Under the pieces are notes generated by a model. The model searched no databases. It saw only the letters and a program-made list of their open reading frames with translations, and was not told the DNA's origin. Below are positions 1-11,399 of a stretch of 64,000 bases of DNA, piece after piece. How positions within the stretch are numbered: the first letter of the stretch is position 1; every line of letters starts with the position of its first letter. A program made the position numbers and the translations under genes. The DNA comes from Acanthopleura granulata (Eukaryota; Mollusca; Polyplacophora; Chitonida; Chitonidae), in assembly GCA_016165875.1 (NCBI GenBank), contig JABBOT010000080.1, positions 45,435,272 through 45,499,271 on the forward strand, given 5' to 3'.

Positions 1-1389
1 CTTTACCTGCAAGTAAATGCAGATGAATGCTTTTATATATCAGTAGGATAAAATGCGCAAAATTACAAAAACAAAGGGACGTAGAAGTTTAGGTTTTGAT
101 GCCCTTCATATTCACTAGGCTATAAGTAAAAGAGCATTTCAAGAGAATAGTGAATAAAACACTGGCTCGATGAATGATTATGGATATAAACGACATGGTA
201 AACGCAAAGAAAACCACAGTTTTGGACTAAAGCATTAATACTTATACATACTCCTATGTAGACGGGCCTATAGGTTTTATAATCCATAATAGAGTCCATA
301 ATAGGTTGGTCAGATGTGTATTAATAATTGTACCTTGTGGATACTTTTATTATGTTTTGACTGAACGTTATGAAGGTTCTGGGCGTATTTTATGTGTTCT
401 TATACGTTGCTGATTCTTGCGATATTCTTGCGGTCAGTTCTTTGTACCTTTTCTTCTGATGGCCAAGAAGGGTTATTCTCGCATGTATAGAATTTTCATA
501 TTTTCTCTCTCTGCAGGGGTTAGTTGAAATTTAGGGAAGAGTTTATACTGTTTCAGGCCTAGCGGTGGTGTTAGATCGGCTAGTACGCTGAGCCCAGTTC
601 CTGGTGATGGTTTCTTGGTGGCATCCAGGATCAGTTCACGACCACTAAGTTAGACAAAACGCACAATAATAATTTTTTTATCATGAACACCCCTCGGTAC
701 AGCTTGAAACCTTAGTCTCGCTGACATTTCGCGTGGTATTTTTTGGGTGTTTTTGAATGATTGACGTACCACTCTGTCCGTCTCAGTAACAGCCTCGATT
801 GGTTTACGAGTAAAGGTTCTTTTGTTCGTCGCTTACTCACTTTTCCGATGTCCATTGTGAAAAGGGCATTCATCAATGAATTGACGTTACTCTATCACGT
901 TGCAGCAACATAGCCTTTGCTATAGCCGTACCTTTTATTAATTTCAAGCTTAATCCGTTCATTTCTTTCCTGCTCCATTTGTTTTTAAGTTCCGGGATAG
1001 TTTCCGCATGAATAGTTGGTTTTAATCTCTTCTAGTTCTATCAATAGGCTAGTGTGTAATTTGGCAAACCACTCAGCTCAACAGTCGCTCAGATTCTTGA
1101 CTTTGTGAAGAGTCTCCAGGTCTTGGCTCTCGAGAGGGGAATAGACTGTACGACTGACATGTGACATATCCCTATCACATCCCTCACTCATTTCCTCCAA
1201 AACACGTTTTATTGGGGTCATAGCACCACACTTTTCTGGCCAGTATAACAGACTGACGTTTTGAGATGATTAGAGAATCTTTCGTGATCAGAGGGCATAG
1301 ACAGAGAAGGTTATTGAGATGACTGTCTGGAGAGCTACTTCGATCAGCTGACTAGCTTCCCACCATTACCGAATTCACATTACGGGCTC

Positions 1390-2140
1390 AGCTGGCTACG
1401 GTGGGGCAGTTGCTCATTTTTGCGGGCAACCGGGTGCTGTTGGTACAAATGTCTGGTGCGGTAGGGATTAGATTTTTCGAGGACAGCCAGTTACAGCTGG
1501 AAAACTTGCTGATTCGGAATAAATTAATTAGGTGCCTCGGGACCATTGGCTTTCTCGGAGGTAGTTGGTTATTGCACATAAACCTGAGAATTTCGGGAGA
1601 CGGCGTGCGAAGACAAGTGGCTGCAGCGGGGCTACTGGGTGTTGCGGTAACAGTTGGTTACGGTGAAATCAACTGGCCTTTGCGGAAGTAGTTGGTTACT
1701 GTGAAGACAACTGGTTTTTGTGGAATCAGTTGGCTACCGTGAAGGCAACTGGTATTTGCGGAAGCAGTCGAGTTCTGTAAAGTAAACTGGCTTTAGGGGA
1801 AGCAGTCGGTTACCGTGAAGGCAACTGGTCTTTGTGGAATCATTTGGTTACTATGAAGGTAACTGGTATTTGCGGAAGTAGTCGGTTACTGTGAAACAAC
1901 TGGTTTTTGTGGAATCAGTTGGTTACCGTGAAGGCAACTAGTATTTGTTGAAACAGTCGGATCCTCTCAAGGCAATTGGTTTTAGGGGAAGCGGTCTGTT
2001 ACCGTGAAGGCAACTGGCGTTTGTGGAATCAGTTATCTGTCGTGCAGGTAACTGGTATTTGCGGAAGCAGTTGCTTACTGTGAAGGTAACTGGAATTTGC
2101 GGAAGCAGTTGATTACTATGAAGGCTACTGGTTTTTGCGT
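1390..2140 (+). repeat. 38-bp minisatellite, array A1
   Basis: Degenerate head-to-tail repeats of about 38 bp. A typical unit begins ggttaccgtgaaggcaactg and ends with a gtctttgcggaagcagtt-like stretch. The clear array runs from about 1645 to 2140 (roughly 13 units), with more degenerate units back to about 1390. CAGTTG and CAACTG alternate, so each unit junction can form a short 6-bp stem. The period is not a multiple of 3, so the open frames across it are not evidence of coding. Confidence 0.85.
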
Positions 2141-2988
2141 GACTCTTCGGCGAATGAGTCAGTCATATGGCAGCTTTTTAGATTGCATTGATAGCAATAA
2201 TCGGCTATCACGTTCTGTTGAAGAAAACCTATAATAAATAAAAAAAACCCAATATAATAAAAGCTTATGTAAGACTCGTCTGATGGACAATTAAAAACTA
2301 TGCGTAAAAATAAGTCCGTTTATATTTTTTTTATATATATTTTATTGACGGGAGATCGGTTCATTCTAATGTTTGAAATGTATATGGTGGGCGTTGTGAA
2401 CAATCTGTCGTCACAAGATTTACCCTGTCCAAGCACATTACCCGTGAGTTAAAGATTTTTTAAATGACGTTCATCGGAATTTCACCTGCATCGAAATTAT
2501 GTGATGCCACAGTACTCTGCCACCGTAGGTGTGATATATCAGGCCCACATCACAATTCAAACATATCTATTTATTTCAGTGAAAAAATGTAAGCTAAAGA
2601 CGTAGTTTGATAAACACCTGTTGTGATGTTTACTTCATTCATTGATGGACTTTTTCTTGTAATGTGAAATAATGAAAGCTAATAGTAACATCAGATTAAT
2701 GATAATAAAATTCATTGCGAAGATCGGACGAAACTTATTTGAAGCGAAAATCCATGGTTATGTGCTTGGAGTCAATTTTTAATAGACATTAAAAGCTACA
2801 TATATGTTTTCAGCCCCTTGCTGGCTATGTTGAAGAACTGCACAGAGTGTCACTCCATATGTGTGGCTTGTGTCACAAAAACTCACAGATGGAATGCTCA
2901 CAAAGCGGCAAACTATTTTCATTAAGCTTTTTCTTGTTTCAGATTTCTTCACTCAAGTGCTTGACAGTAAAATTTTTCCAGCAAGAGA
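2141..2988 (+). other. Upstream flank of receptor pseudogene A1
   Basis: Non-coding as far as I can see. It aligns with 18510-19386. Two pyrimidine-rich AG sites just before the receptor ATG (ttttcttgtttcag ending at 2941 and aatttttccag ending near 2980) are conserved in copy 2. They could be the acceptor of a 5'UTR intron. That is inference, because no upstream exon is defined. Confidence 0.4.
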
Positions 2989-4017
2989 ATGCATCAATTT
3001 GTGAATGCCAACCGCTCATTGGACGACGCATATGAAAGGAATTTCATGACATGGAAACAAAAGGTTGCTCGAGAACCGCACGGGTTTATAGCTCAAAGTA
3101 CAATTTACAGTTTTTCAGCTTTTGTTAGCGGCATTTTCAAGTTTGGCTTGCAACTCGTTGGTCTTGGCCGCTATTCTGAAAGTTCCTACTCGATTTCTGA
3201 AACCTAAGACACTGTTATTCAACGCTTTGACGGTAGATGAGTTATTTCCCGTCAGTTACAGTTCACTGCAACTGCCTTACACATGCCTAACAATTATCAA
3301 CGTGCTTGCTTGGACGGAATGAAAGCCATTTTTGAGCCAATAACGCAATATGTGCAGACCTTCGCTTCTCTTGTTCTGGCTATAGACAGGTTATACGCTA
3401 TTTTGGCCCCATTCCATTACCGCATTAACGCGTACTCTAAGAAAGTATCATTGTCCGTCATGGCCATGACTTGGATCGTGTCAGCGGCTCTAACCATCCC
3501 GGTTTTCTTTAGCCCTGAAGAAAATGGCGACCAACCCGGAGTGTGCTACCGACTAGCGGAGGGTCATAAAAACTGGAACAACAAAACCCGAGTCTTTGTA
3601 GTCATTGGTGTCTGTGTAATTACATTTAGTTGTTATGGGTTACTCTTTGCACTCAAATTACGTCCACGCTCTCTGAAAACGATCCGCAAAAGTGGGGCAG
3701 CCAGTACAAAAGAGTCTATTTCTCTAGCCATAACATTTTTTTCCGTTCAAATCTCTGTTCTGTGCTTGTTTATCCCAGGTCCCCTTTTTGCTATACTCTA
3801 TAGCATGGGCATTGTAAAACTAGCCTTCGCGGACATGTGGAGAATAAGACGCTGCCTAATTTTTATCTACATGATTAACTCTATTGTCGACCCACTGATT
3901 ATGGCAACAAGGATTCCAGCTATACGACGACAAATAGTTCTGCTCTGGAAACAAAAGGAAACAATTGAAGAACGCACACAGGAAGTAGCAACAGTATCAA
4001 CACAAGACGGTCAGTAA
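2989..4017 (+). pseudogene. Class A (rhodopsin-like) GPCR pseudogene, A1 paralogue
   Basis: Broken paralogue of the intact receptor at 19387-20487. The ATG matches the intact start, and the N-terminus (MHQFVNANRS) keeps the frame for about 19 codons. Small deletions in the extracellular tail then shift the frame, and a deletion of a few tens of bases removes most of the TM1 code. TM1 end to TM2 is readable in a second frame (about 3122-3322). From 3283 a long frame continues with the ECL1 cysteine, TM3, an IDRLYAILAP motif where DRY is usual, TM4, the ECL2 cysteine (GVCYRL), TM5 to TM7 ending NSIVDPLI, and the C-tail to a TAA at about 4015. Compared with the intact copy, one ICL3 codon is missing in frame. 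The preserved 3' frame suggests recent inactivation. A truncated product from the ATG at 3283 would lack TM1 and TM2. The ligand class is unknown. Confidence 0.88.
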
Positions 4018-4566
4018 CAATCAATAGCTGATGGTCAATGAGAGAAATTCAGGCCTTCATTTCAGCCATTGTTACCAGAATCCAAATGGATTTCTGTTAT
4101 AATTTTGCAATACAGCAATGCTTCGAAAAACTGGCCAAAATCTATATGTATAATACCACAAGGCAGAGAATCAAGGGTTTTAATGCACATGAAGTAAATA
4201 TATTTTGGTATCTTCATGCTTTTAATTTTATAAATGCAGAATAATATAGTATATATATACTACATAGTAGCAGTGTGTATATGTAGAAAAATATAATTTT
4301 TACCTAAGATACCGTATTTACTTGTAAACTAATTTGGCAAGAGTTTCCAACAACATCGTTGATGTGCCAAACCCAGAACGTAGGCCAGCACACGGAAGCC
4401 TTCGTATTAGTGTTATACATTCTGATACAAAGCTGCAATGGTAAAACGGCGACATGCTAATACTGCCCCTAACCTCAGGCTCAACGGAATTATATGCCCA
4501 CAAAACGTGACACATTAATTCCAGTTTGGCCCAAGATCCAAGAAGTTGACAAATTTACTACGTAAA
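4018..4566 (+). other. 3' flank of pseudogene A1, no gene seen
   Basis: Non-coding. The first about 230 bp align with the 3' flank of the intact paralogue. From about 4296 the sequence aligns instead with about 24045, so the two halves are adjacent here but 3.3 kb apart in copy 2. A 65-codon minus-strand open frame at 4318-4515 has a counterpart in copy 2 with many amino-acid differences, and I do not regard it as a gene. Confidence 0.5.
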
Positions 4567-4834
4567 TATTTATTTATTTATTTGATTGGTGTTTTACGCC
4601 GCACTTAAGAATATTTCACTTGTACAACGGCGGCAAAGCATTATGGTGGAAAGAAACCGGGCAGAGTCTGGGGGAAACCCACGGTCAGCAGCAGATTCCT
4701 GGCAGACGTTGCCACGTATGGCCGGAGAGGAAGCCAGCATGAGCCTTACTTGAACTCACAGCGATCGCATTAGTGGGAGCCTTCTGGGTCATTACGCTGC
4801 GCTAGCGCGCTATCATCTGAGCCACGGAGGCCCC
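4567..4834 (-). mobile_element. tRNA-headed SINE (copy in duplication A1)
   Basis: On the minus strand it begins GGGCCTCCGTGGCTCAGATG (A-box-like) with a B-box-like GAGTTCAAGT about 60 bp later, both features of a tRNA-derived pol III promoter. A conserved body and the 3' domain ending gcggcgtaaaacaccaatca with TTTA repeats follow. The SINE type is widespread in molluscan genomes; I do not assign a family name. The same insertion is present at 24321-24575, so it predates the duplication. Confidence 0.85.
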
Positions 4835-4899
4835 TACTACATAAACAGTAAAGAAAATCAATGTGTCACCTTGAAAGGCATATGCCCGCTAAGAGTGGC

Positions 4900-7290
4900 T
4901 TGTGTAATTATGTCACCTTTGTAGTTTCTTATCTTAAAACAGACGATTCTCCATATCTCTATCCGAACCTGGCGATCTGAGGATAATCCATGTTTAGAAG
5001 AGAAACAGTGATGGAAACGATATACGGGATAAAGGAAGAAATACGGGATGAGTAAAGCTCTTGGAATAACACGAAAAGACGGAATGAATGTTTTAGAGGC
5101 AGATGAATAAAATCAGTATCCAAATCGTGTAGCATTTTTATGGTGTCGTTAATCAAATATGTTTCTCAGTTGCACTTTGATTGCATCAATTCTGTTCATA
5201 TATTGGACATAGCCATCACACCCAACGCAATACACACTTGGTCCCTAACCCCTGGTTAAGGGAAATTAGACACAGTCATAAAGTAGATGGAGTTCCAGAA
5301 AAATCTCTAATATCCAACTTTCCGAGTCAACGAGTTTTGATTACATATATCACATACATATGTATAATAAGACACGCATGATTGAGTTGAACTGTACATT
5401 GAGACTGTGGTCAAACGATTGAAAAGTACCTTGCCTCTTACCTTCCGGTTAACATTAAAGCTGTTGCCGGTGATAATCCTGCAGTAGTATGCAAGGTTTG
5501 GAAAATTAGATTTTTTTGAAAAGTTACAAATGACAAGGAAGGAATAAATATATGATTATAGTTTTGTGACACAATAGCAAATATTTCAGTGATATTGCCG
5601 CGAAATTATACTTGAACTAAACGATGGAGACGAGTGTGCATGTGATTTTGCTGTGATCTCAAAGGAATTTTTAATCGAGGACTCGAATCAGACGTTCAGA
5701 AACGTGAAACACAAACTTCCAAAAGATCTGGGAAAGTAAGATATTAAGGCGAATCATGCTAGGAGAAGCAGTCGACAGTTACCAGTGAAAAGAACAAGGA
5801 TTGTGCTAAGCCTACAAATATAACCCGTATCCATACCGTATAAAAGTCAATTTTCATAAGTTGTCTTTAGTCAAGAGATGTATCTTAATTGTGGTTAATA
5901 CGACTAGCCGTATATTTAATCCCTATCGCATATACATGTACATATTCTACTTCTATGCTGATCATATTTCCAGTGTATATATCAGGAATATTTGTGACTT
6001 CTATGTAAATTATCATAATTAAAAAAGATTATATTTTTTATAACTTTTAGAATCTTTAAATTAGCAACCCTTCCCCGAATTCAATAAGTATTTAAATGAA
6101 ATGCAAACACTGCATGGGTTGAAGTTATTCAAAGTTATTCGTGACTTTTAGATATATACATATATGTATATATTTGTATCTGGGATATCACTGATTACAT
6201 GTAACATCTTTGTTCTTGTATAACGACACCAAAACGTTGCCCACCACATGGCACATTTACTGTCATCCCATTCGGAGAGAAACTTACGAGGTCAACGCTT
6301 ACAACTCTCGGGAATAGGGGTGCGAAGACAAACTTGCGAGTTCGGAAGTTCTTGTTTGTTAGAATAAAGCAGAAAACCTTCACAATGATTACCTCAAACC
6401 GTGCATAGAGCATAAAGTACGAGATATTACATGAATTTGTCTTTTGAAGTACTACTGTCTCATTAGTACTGATTTCAAAACAGAAAATGAGGCCTGTGGG
6501 CAGTGAGTATACTACAATGTAAATTTGTGCTGCTGCTACACAGAGCGGAAACTTGGACAAAACCGATAATGGACAAGCGATGAACATCACTGAGCATTAA
6601 TCGATAAAGTCATTAGACAGCTGCGAGCTGTTTTTAATCCTTCATTCACAATCCGCAGATATTTGTATTGACTGGTTCATGTATTATCTTCTTATTCTTC
6701 CGAGACATACAGTTCGCGACGAAAGTCAACTATTAGCTGCTTAGTGGGTGACATGTACCAAACATATACACACTAAAAACATTTCTAGGATTTTTTCATT
6801 ATTCTTGCTTCAAAGAAAAAGAACAACACGTTTTTGTATCCTATACACTCCCAGATCAGGAATTATGCTAGTCGTAAATGTCGTGGACTCTGACACGGAA
6901 TGGAAGGTTTGCCCACCAGAAACGTAAAAATTATAGTGTTTCAAATTCTTGCAGCTTTCCAAAACAGGGCGTGTCTAAAATGGGAGAGACAAAAAATGTT
7001 TTAAAAAAATCCATTCTCATAATCTGTCATTTTTTTATCGAAGGGTGTCATGGCAACATCCCGTCACTGGTGAATGAATGACTAGGGTTTAACTCCATAT
7101 GAACAGTATTTCTGCCACATAGTCAGGAAAGCATAGGTGAAGCAATAACAGCAATATCCAGTCCATTATACGGTAGCTGTATACATTAACTACAGGGATA
7201 AACATCAGTGTAGGTATACTATATAGAGTATCTAATCGTAAATATACGAGAATTGTGTGCTATATTTACAGGGATAGGAATTCACGTATA
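4900..7290. other. Intergenic, no recognised gene
   Basis: AT-rich DNA without recognisable coding. Positions 5220-5300 (..cccctggttaagggaaattagacacag..) resemble a dispersed repeat also seen at 29267-29720 and in the second B unit. A short AT-rich simple repeat lies near 6152-6176. One unrecognised minus-strand open frame is listed separately. Confidence 0.5.
6195..6590 (-). other. Unrecognised 131-codon open frame
   Basis: The longest open frame outside the receptors in the first 19 kb. It starts with ATG and contains hydrophobic stretches near residues 10-40 and 60-75, plus N-x-T/S sites. I recognise no family. There is no duplicate in the window to test conservation. A GAG/GTAATC donor-like site lies inside it. 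It may be chance in AT-rich DNA or an exon of an unseen gene. Confidence 0.15.
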
Positions 7291-7291
7291 G

Positions 7292-7400
7292 CATTTATTT
7301 ATTTATTTTTCCGCTTAATTGGTATTTTGTTCCGTACTGAAGAATATTGTACGCACACCACGGCGGCCAGAATTATGGTGAGATTCCTCGTACGGCAGGC
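7292..7400 (-). mobile_element. SINE fragment (same type as 4567-4834)
   Basis: Keeps the TTTA-repeat end, a degraded form of the ..gtactgaagaatatt.. domain and ccacggcggccag-attatggtg. The tRNA-like head is missing (5'-truncated). It abuts the TIR transposon at 7428. Confidence 0.7.
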
Positions 7401-7427
7401 ATCTGTGCACTGTAACTGTGTACTGTA

Positions 7428-8388
7428 GGGGTAGGTGGGTAAGATGAAACAATTTTTATATTTCAACACTTATATATTAATACATGTTTGAAAACTATTG
7501 TCAGTATGACTCTATTAAACATTATTCATTGAGTTATGGATGAATACATTGTCAAGCTTGATTAGGTGAACGGACATTATGTGTTTGGCGATTATAAAAC
7601 ATGGGTTACCTGTGTCATCTTACCCCTTAAGTGGAGTAAGATGCTCCAGTCAGTGGGATAAGATGATTCAGTCAGTGGGTTAAGATGAACCAATGCAATA
7701 CAAACTAAAACAGTTAATCTTTTATAACAGAAGAAACAGCATCTTACATAGGTGATCATGGAACTGTTACGAGAGATTCGAAAAATGGTTTGTTGGCTCA
7801 TTTATCAGGTTCCATCCTATGTCTAGAGTTTAACTCTCAAGTTCCCATTTTCTTAAACTGCAGAGAAATATCAACTGGTTTGACTTACGTAAAGAACGAG
7901 ACAGACTGGTAGGCGTGGGTAGCTTTTAACGACATCCTCTCTATGAAATGACCCTTCGGCCTTCTGGTCTATTAAAAATGTTTGCTTGTCATCAGCTGTA
8001 TTAAGTAGACTTTGAAATCTTCTGAGGAACACACTCTCCAGTTCATAACTGTCTATGACATGTACTATTTCAATGAACTGCAACGGCCCTTCTCTACTCT
8101 TTCTCAAATTGACAACTACAAAGTCACCTTCAGTTGTTTCGTTGTCATTGGGAGAGATTTTGCCTTGTTTCAGTTCATCTTCCATTCATCTATATTGTAG
8201 TCCCTAGCGGTTTTTCGTAGTTTACCGCCAACTGGAAAAGCCCCCTCAGCTCTTTACAGCACATCTAGTGGATTCAACCCCCTTTCAGTCTTCCGTTTGT
8301 ATGTCCTAAGCATCTTTCCCTAGAATAAAAACATAAAGTGTTGCAAGTTGAAACTCCCGAAATTTGTTTCATCCTGCCCCACACAGGC
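7428..8388 (-). mobile_element. Decayed TIR DNA transposon (pogo/Tc1-mariner-like, TA-flanked)
   Basis: Imperfect terminal inverted repeats: the left end around 7433-7452 (gtgggtaagatgaaacaatt) matches the reverse complement of the right end at 8361-8387 (tgtggggcaggatgaaacaa). TA dinucleotides flank both ends (7426-7427 and 8389-8390), compatible with TA target duplication. Three subterminal copies of a cagtgggrtaagatga-like motif sit at 7631-7692. A transposase-like fragment lies inside on the minus strand. At under 1 kb it is far shorter than an autonomous element. Assignment to pogo/Tc1-mariner rests only on the TA flanks and is tentative. Confidence 0.6.
7871..8185 (-). pseudogene. Transposon-encoded protein fragment (C-terminal part)
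   Basis: An open frame of 104 codons with clearly protein-like composition: GDFVVVNLRKSREGPLQFIE, then SVFLRRFQSL, then a charged stretch ending EDVVKSYPRLPV. The layout (a beta-rich G-D-F-V-V-V opening, an FLRR core, an acidic D/E-D-V/I end) is like the small C-terminal domain found after DDE transposase domains in several animal transposons. No catalytic DDE residues are visible. It lies between the TIRs of the 7428-8388 element, which supports a transposon origin. The exact superfamily cannot be fixed by eye. Confidence 0.4.
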
Positions 8389-8399
8389 TAAAGACCAAC

Positions 8400-11100
8400 A
8401 CCAAAAGCAACTAAAGTTTAGCCAACACAGTAATGGTATTTAGAAAATTATCATACAGAGGGAGAATATATTAAGAAACATATCTGTTTCTTGAAATTAC
8501 ACTTACTCTTGCGAAGAATGAGTTTAGGGTGATACTTTTAACTGCAGCTTTCCAAACACAACTACAATCACATGGTAGGTAGGTGGTCCTCAGGTGACAT
8601 CATAGATAGCACCACGTTCTTGTATGAGTATATGTGATGTAGTTATATTCACTGTTTCATCTTTGTGCATGGATAGGCGCAAATGCACGGTAACGACACT
8701 ATAATGCCAGTCATTCATCACCTTCTGACTGCTCATTATTCCACAACAGAGGACAGGGCGATCTTGGGATCCATAGCCCGTGCAGACAAGTCGGGTTTTC
8801 TGATAATACTTAAGATTTTTTCTGATTATATTGTTCAACGAACATCCTGTCAATCATCCGGACTCTGGCACCCCTTCGAAATAATGCCATTCCTTATTCG
8901 TCTTAGAAGGGCGTAAGGTCACGTCTACTGATATGCAAGGACGAAACCATAAAGTAACGAAGCAGGACTTTCTTGTAAAATCCGACATAATCCAGATTCT
9001 CATATACCAATGACAGTGTGCAGAGAGTAGCTTTTGCTGAAGAGTTAATATTTGTATGTTGACATAAATGACATTTACTTTCACTGATCAGCAACGTAAG
9101 GGCGCAGGAAAATACAAACAACGTCTACTGGCTTTACAATGACCATTTTTTTCAATCATCGTTTGAAATTTGCAGTGAGGAAAGAGATGAAAGCAAACCT
9201 TTCACTGGCAGAGCATTTCAACATAGTACAGTTTTAGTATGTCTTGTGAACTTCAAACTTGATTAACTACAACCATTCACGGGCTGGTGTCAGTTGATGG
9301 ATCGATTGTAATAGATCGGTGTTGTATAATCTACTAATGATTTGCTCTAGATAAAAATTTACAACGATTTGAAGCAAAGAAAGCAGAGGAGAAACGGTGA
9401 AGCTGTACTTTCGCTAAAAGAACGAGGGATGACTAAATACTTTGGCACCATGGCGTAATCTTTGAGTACATCTTTGAGTATATCTTTGCTAACCGTCAGT
9501 GTAACCAAGCTTCTATGCTGATTGACGCAAGAATAACCAGTGGTGATGCTGCTCACGAAATGCACCTGTAACAATGTTTTTCTAACGAAGATAAACCTTT
9601 ACATGATAACGATATTGTGTGTATGTAAGGTTAGGTTTTGGTAAGAGTAGTGCAAATCCGATAAATGTTCGAAAAGCATCAAACTTAAGATTGAAGAAAC
9701 CAGCACACGTGGCAAAAAGCCTGGTAAATTTAATATTTGTTTGCTAACGCAGAGGAATGGTATAAAATGAAAGTAAAGAGGGTGAAGAGTAAATCCAGAG
9801 CAGCGACGACTGTGGTCACATGTAAGCCGTTAATTCCACCTCTTGTCAATTTGCCCCAGTAAGGATTTTATTTTAAATGTTTATGTAAATGCTTAAATAC
9901 TAGCACCATAAACGCTCTCCCTATATTAGATGTAGATTTCCGAAACACATGTACCGGCTTCAAAGTCTTTGTTGTAAAGTGATGAAAAATGGTAAGCTAA
10001 AGGTCAGCGTTGTTTTTAGCCATGTGACCATACTTTCCGTTGGATCCCAATTCTCTTACCGTGTGGGGTGTAGGCAGTCCGACTGGTCTGGCTTCCATGG
10101 AGGTCGCATCATGGACACACCAGAGCCGTCCACCCATGTCCACCTCCCATCTTCGTCTAGATCGTCAATCCCTGTTATATAACCTTATGTTGTGATTATT
10201 GATAAGGCGTGATGCCATCTGAGGTAGAAAGTCGAAATGAACTGAGATAAGTTTCTATGAGCAGTTATAATATTATTTTACAGATCTGACGCCACAGATT
10301 ACCTATTGAACTCGTTTTCAAATTGCACTTCCCATGGCAATATGTACACTGTTGTGAATACGAATGTTTTTGGAAAAGCATACCAATGTAATAGTGATCG
10401 CTTGTTCCGGTGGATGCCAGAACATTAGTTATCAACATTTTCTCATCTGATATCGGAAATGTTGCCAGTCTCCCAAATTTCTTGCTGCACTGCGCAGCTG
10501 CTTGAGGATGGGTTCGACTGTCTTCTTGGATTTCATAACATCTGAGGTTATGAAAGTTGATGGAATTCCACCACGGCCCAGCGGCTGAAAAGTGCTAAAA
10601 TACCAAGGATGGTATACAAAGTTTGTAAGGATTGCTGATAGACTTACTTCTAGGAAATTGTTTACCTTTATATGGAAATCACTAGAAATTGCCAGATAAC
10701 ACCAGACATAATTGTAAATCAGTTTTTTTCCCTCCAATGAGATGGTTATGATTTTCCTACCGTATATATTTCTGTCTGTGTTATTGTCTTTCCGCGACAT
10801 GTGTTATAGGCCCCTACAGTGATTTAGGTAAAACTCTGTGAGCAGGTTGGTCATGGTTCAAGGACAAATCCATTATGATCATCCGAAGCCGGATCAGTAT
10901 CCCGGAATTTTTGGAAAGATTCATTACCATATATAGCAGGAGCAAGGAATCTGCACGTGAGTTTGTGCTTTCAGCTGATTCGGAGGTTTGCTCTGCCAGA
11001 GGGCCTTCCAGTTATTATCAATATAAGAAAAATGAACCATTTCTCTGATACATAATGTAGTGATTATATATGTATGTATGCTTGGGTTTTCAACAATTTT
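8400..11100. other. Intergenic, no recognised gene
   Basis: No firm gene. Two minus-strand open stretches in one frame (8590-8853 and 8854-9084, separated by one TGA) could be decayed coding sequence, but I recognise nothing in them. A weak exon candidate at 10432-10584 is listed separately. Confidence 0.4.
10432..10584 (-). other. Weak candidate exon, unrecognised
   Basis: On the minus strand a pyrimidine-rich acceptor-like site (agcacttttcag) precedes an open frame of about 50 codons with protein-like composition (SDVMKSKKTVEPILKQLRSA). It ends in a TGA, with no donor site needed. No partner exon or family is recognised. It could be a terminal exon, a pseudogene piece or chance. Confidence 0.15.
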
Positions 11101-11119
11101 TAGTCATATGACGATGAAG

Positions 11120-11365
11120 AGTCCTTAGAATGTAGATATGCTGTGTCTCCTTGTGTCAGGGCGAGTCCATGCCGCCAGTGCAGCATTGTGTCGAAGGTAC
11201 CAGTCATGACACCCCACCCGGTCACATTGTACTGGCACCGGGCCGACGGGTCCTGTTTCTTTGCTCTTACCTCTGTGCATGGCGCCAAACGAGACAGCAA
11301 CACGTATCATTTTTCAAGCCTTTTGTTACGATCCGACCTCCCCGTGTCTCCCTACCTCGAGGTGG
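11120..11365 (-). mobile_element. SINE of the second type (gtgcgacgtt class)
   Basis: On the minus strand it contains ggcccggtgccagtacaatg, a tgaccgggtggggtgtcatg segment and a ggtaccttcgacac segment. These align with the body of the complete copy at 28118-28354. The head is degraded and the 3' end is incomplete. Confidence 0.55.
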
Positions 11366-11399
11366 ATGATCTTTACCATCACACCACCCAGACGGTCCT

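Larger units (their letters stand above)
1..4898 (+). repeat. Segmental duplication A, copy 1
   Basis: This block is homologous to 16921-24637. Positions 1 to about 1010 align with 16922 to about 17930, 1640-4250 with about 18000-20700, and 4296-4898 with about 24045-24637. Homology stops right after a shared SINE, where copy 2 enters the GC-rich virus-like segment. About 620 bp at 1020-1640 has no clear counterpart in copy 2, and copy 2 has about 3.3 kb (20700-24044) missing here. Identity is highest over the receptor frame and lower in the flanks. The block starts at or before the window edge. I see no gene in 1-1380. Confidence 0.9.

Noticed and set aside
4318..4515. 65-codon minus-strand frame with a counterpart at 24073-24270
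   Set aside because: The two copies differ at many amino acids for their DNA identity, so there is no sign of coding constraint.
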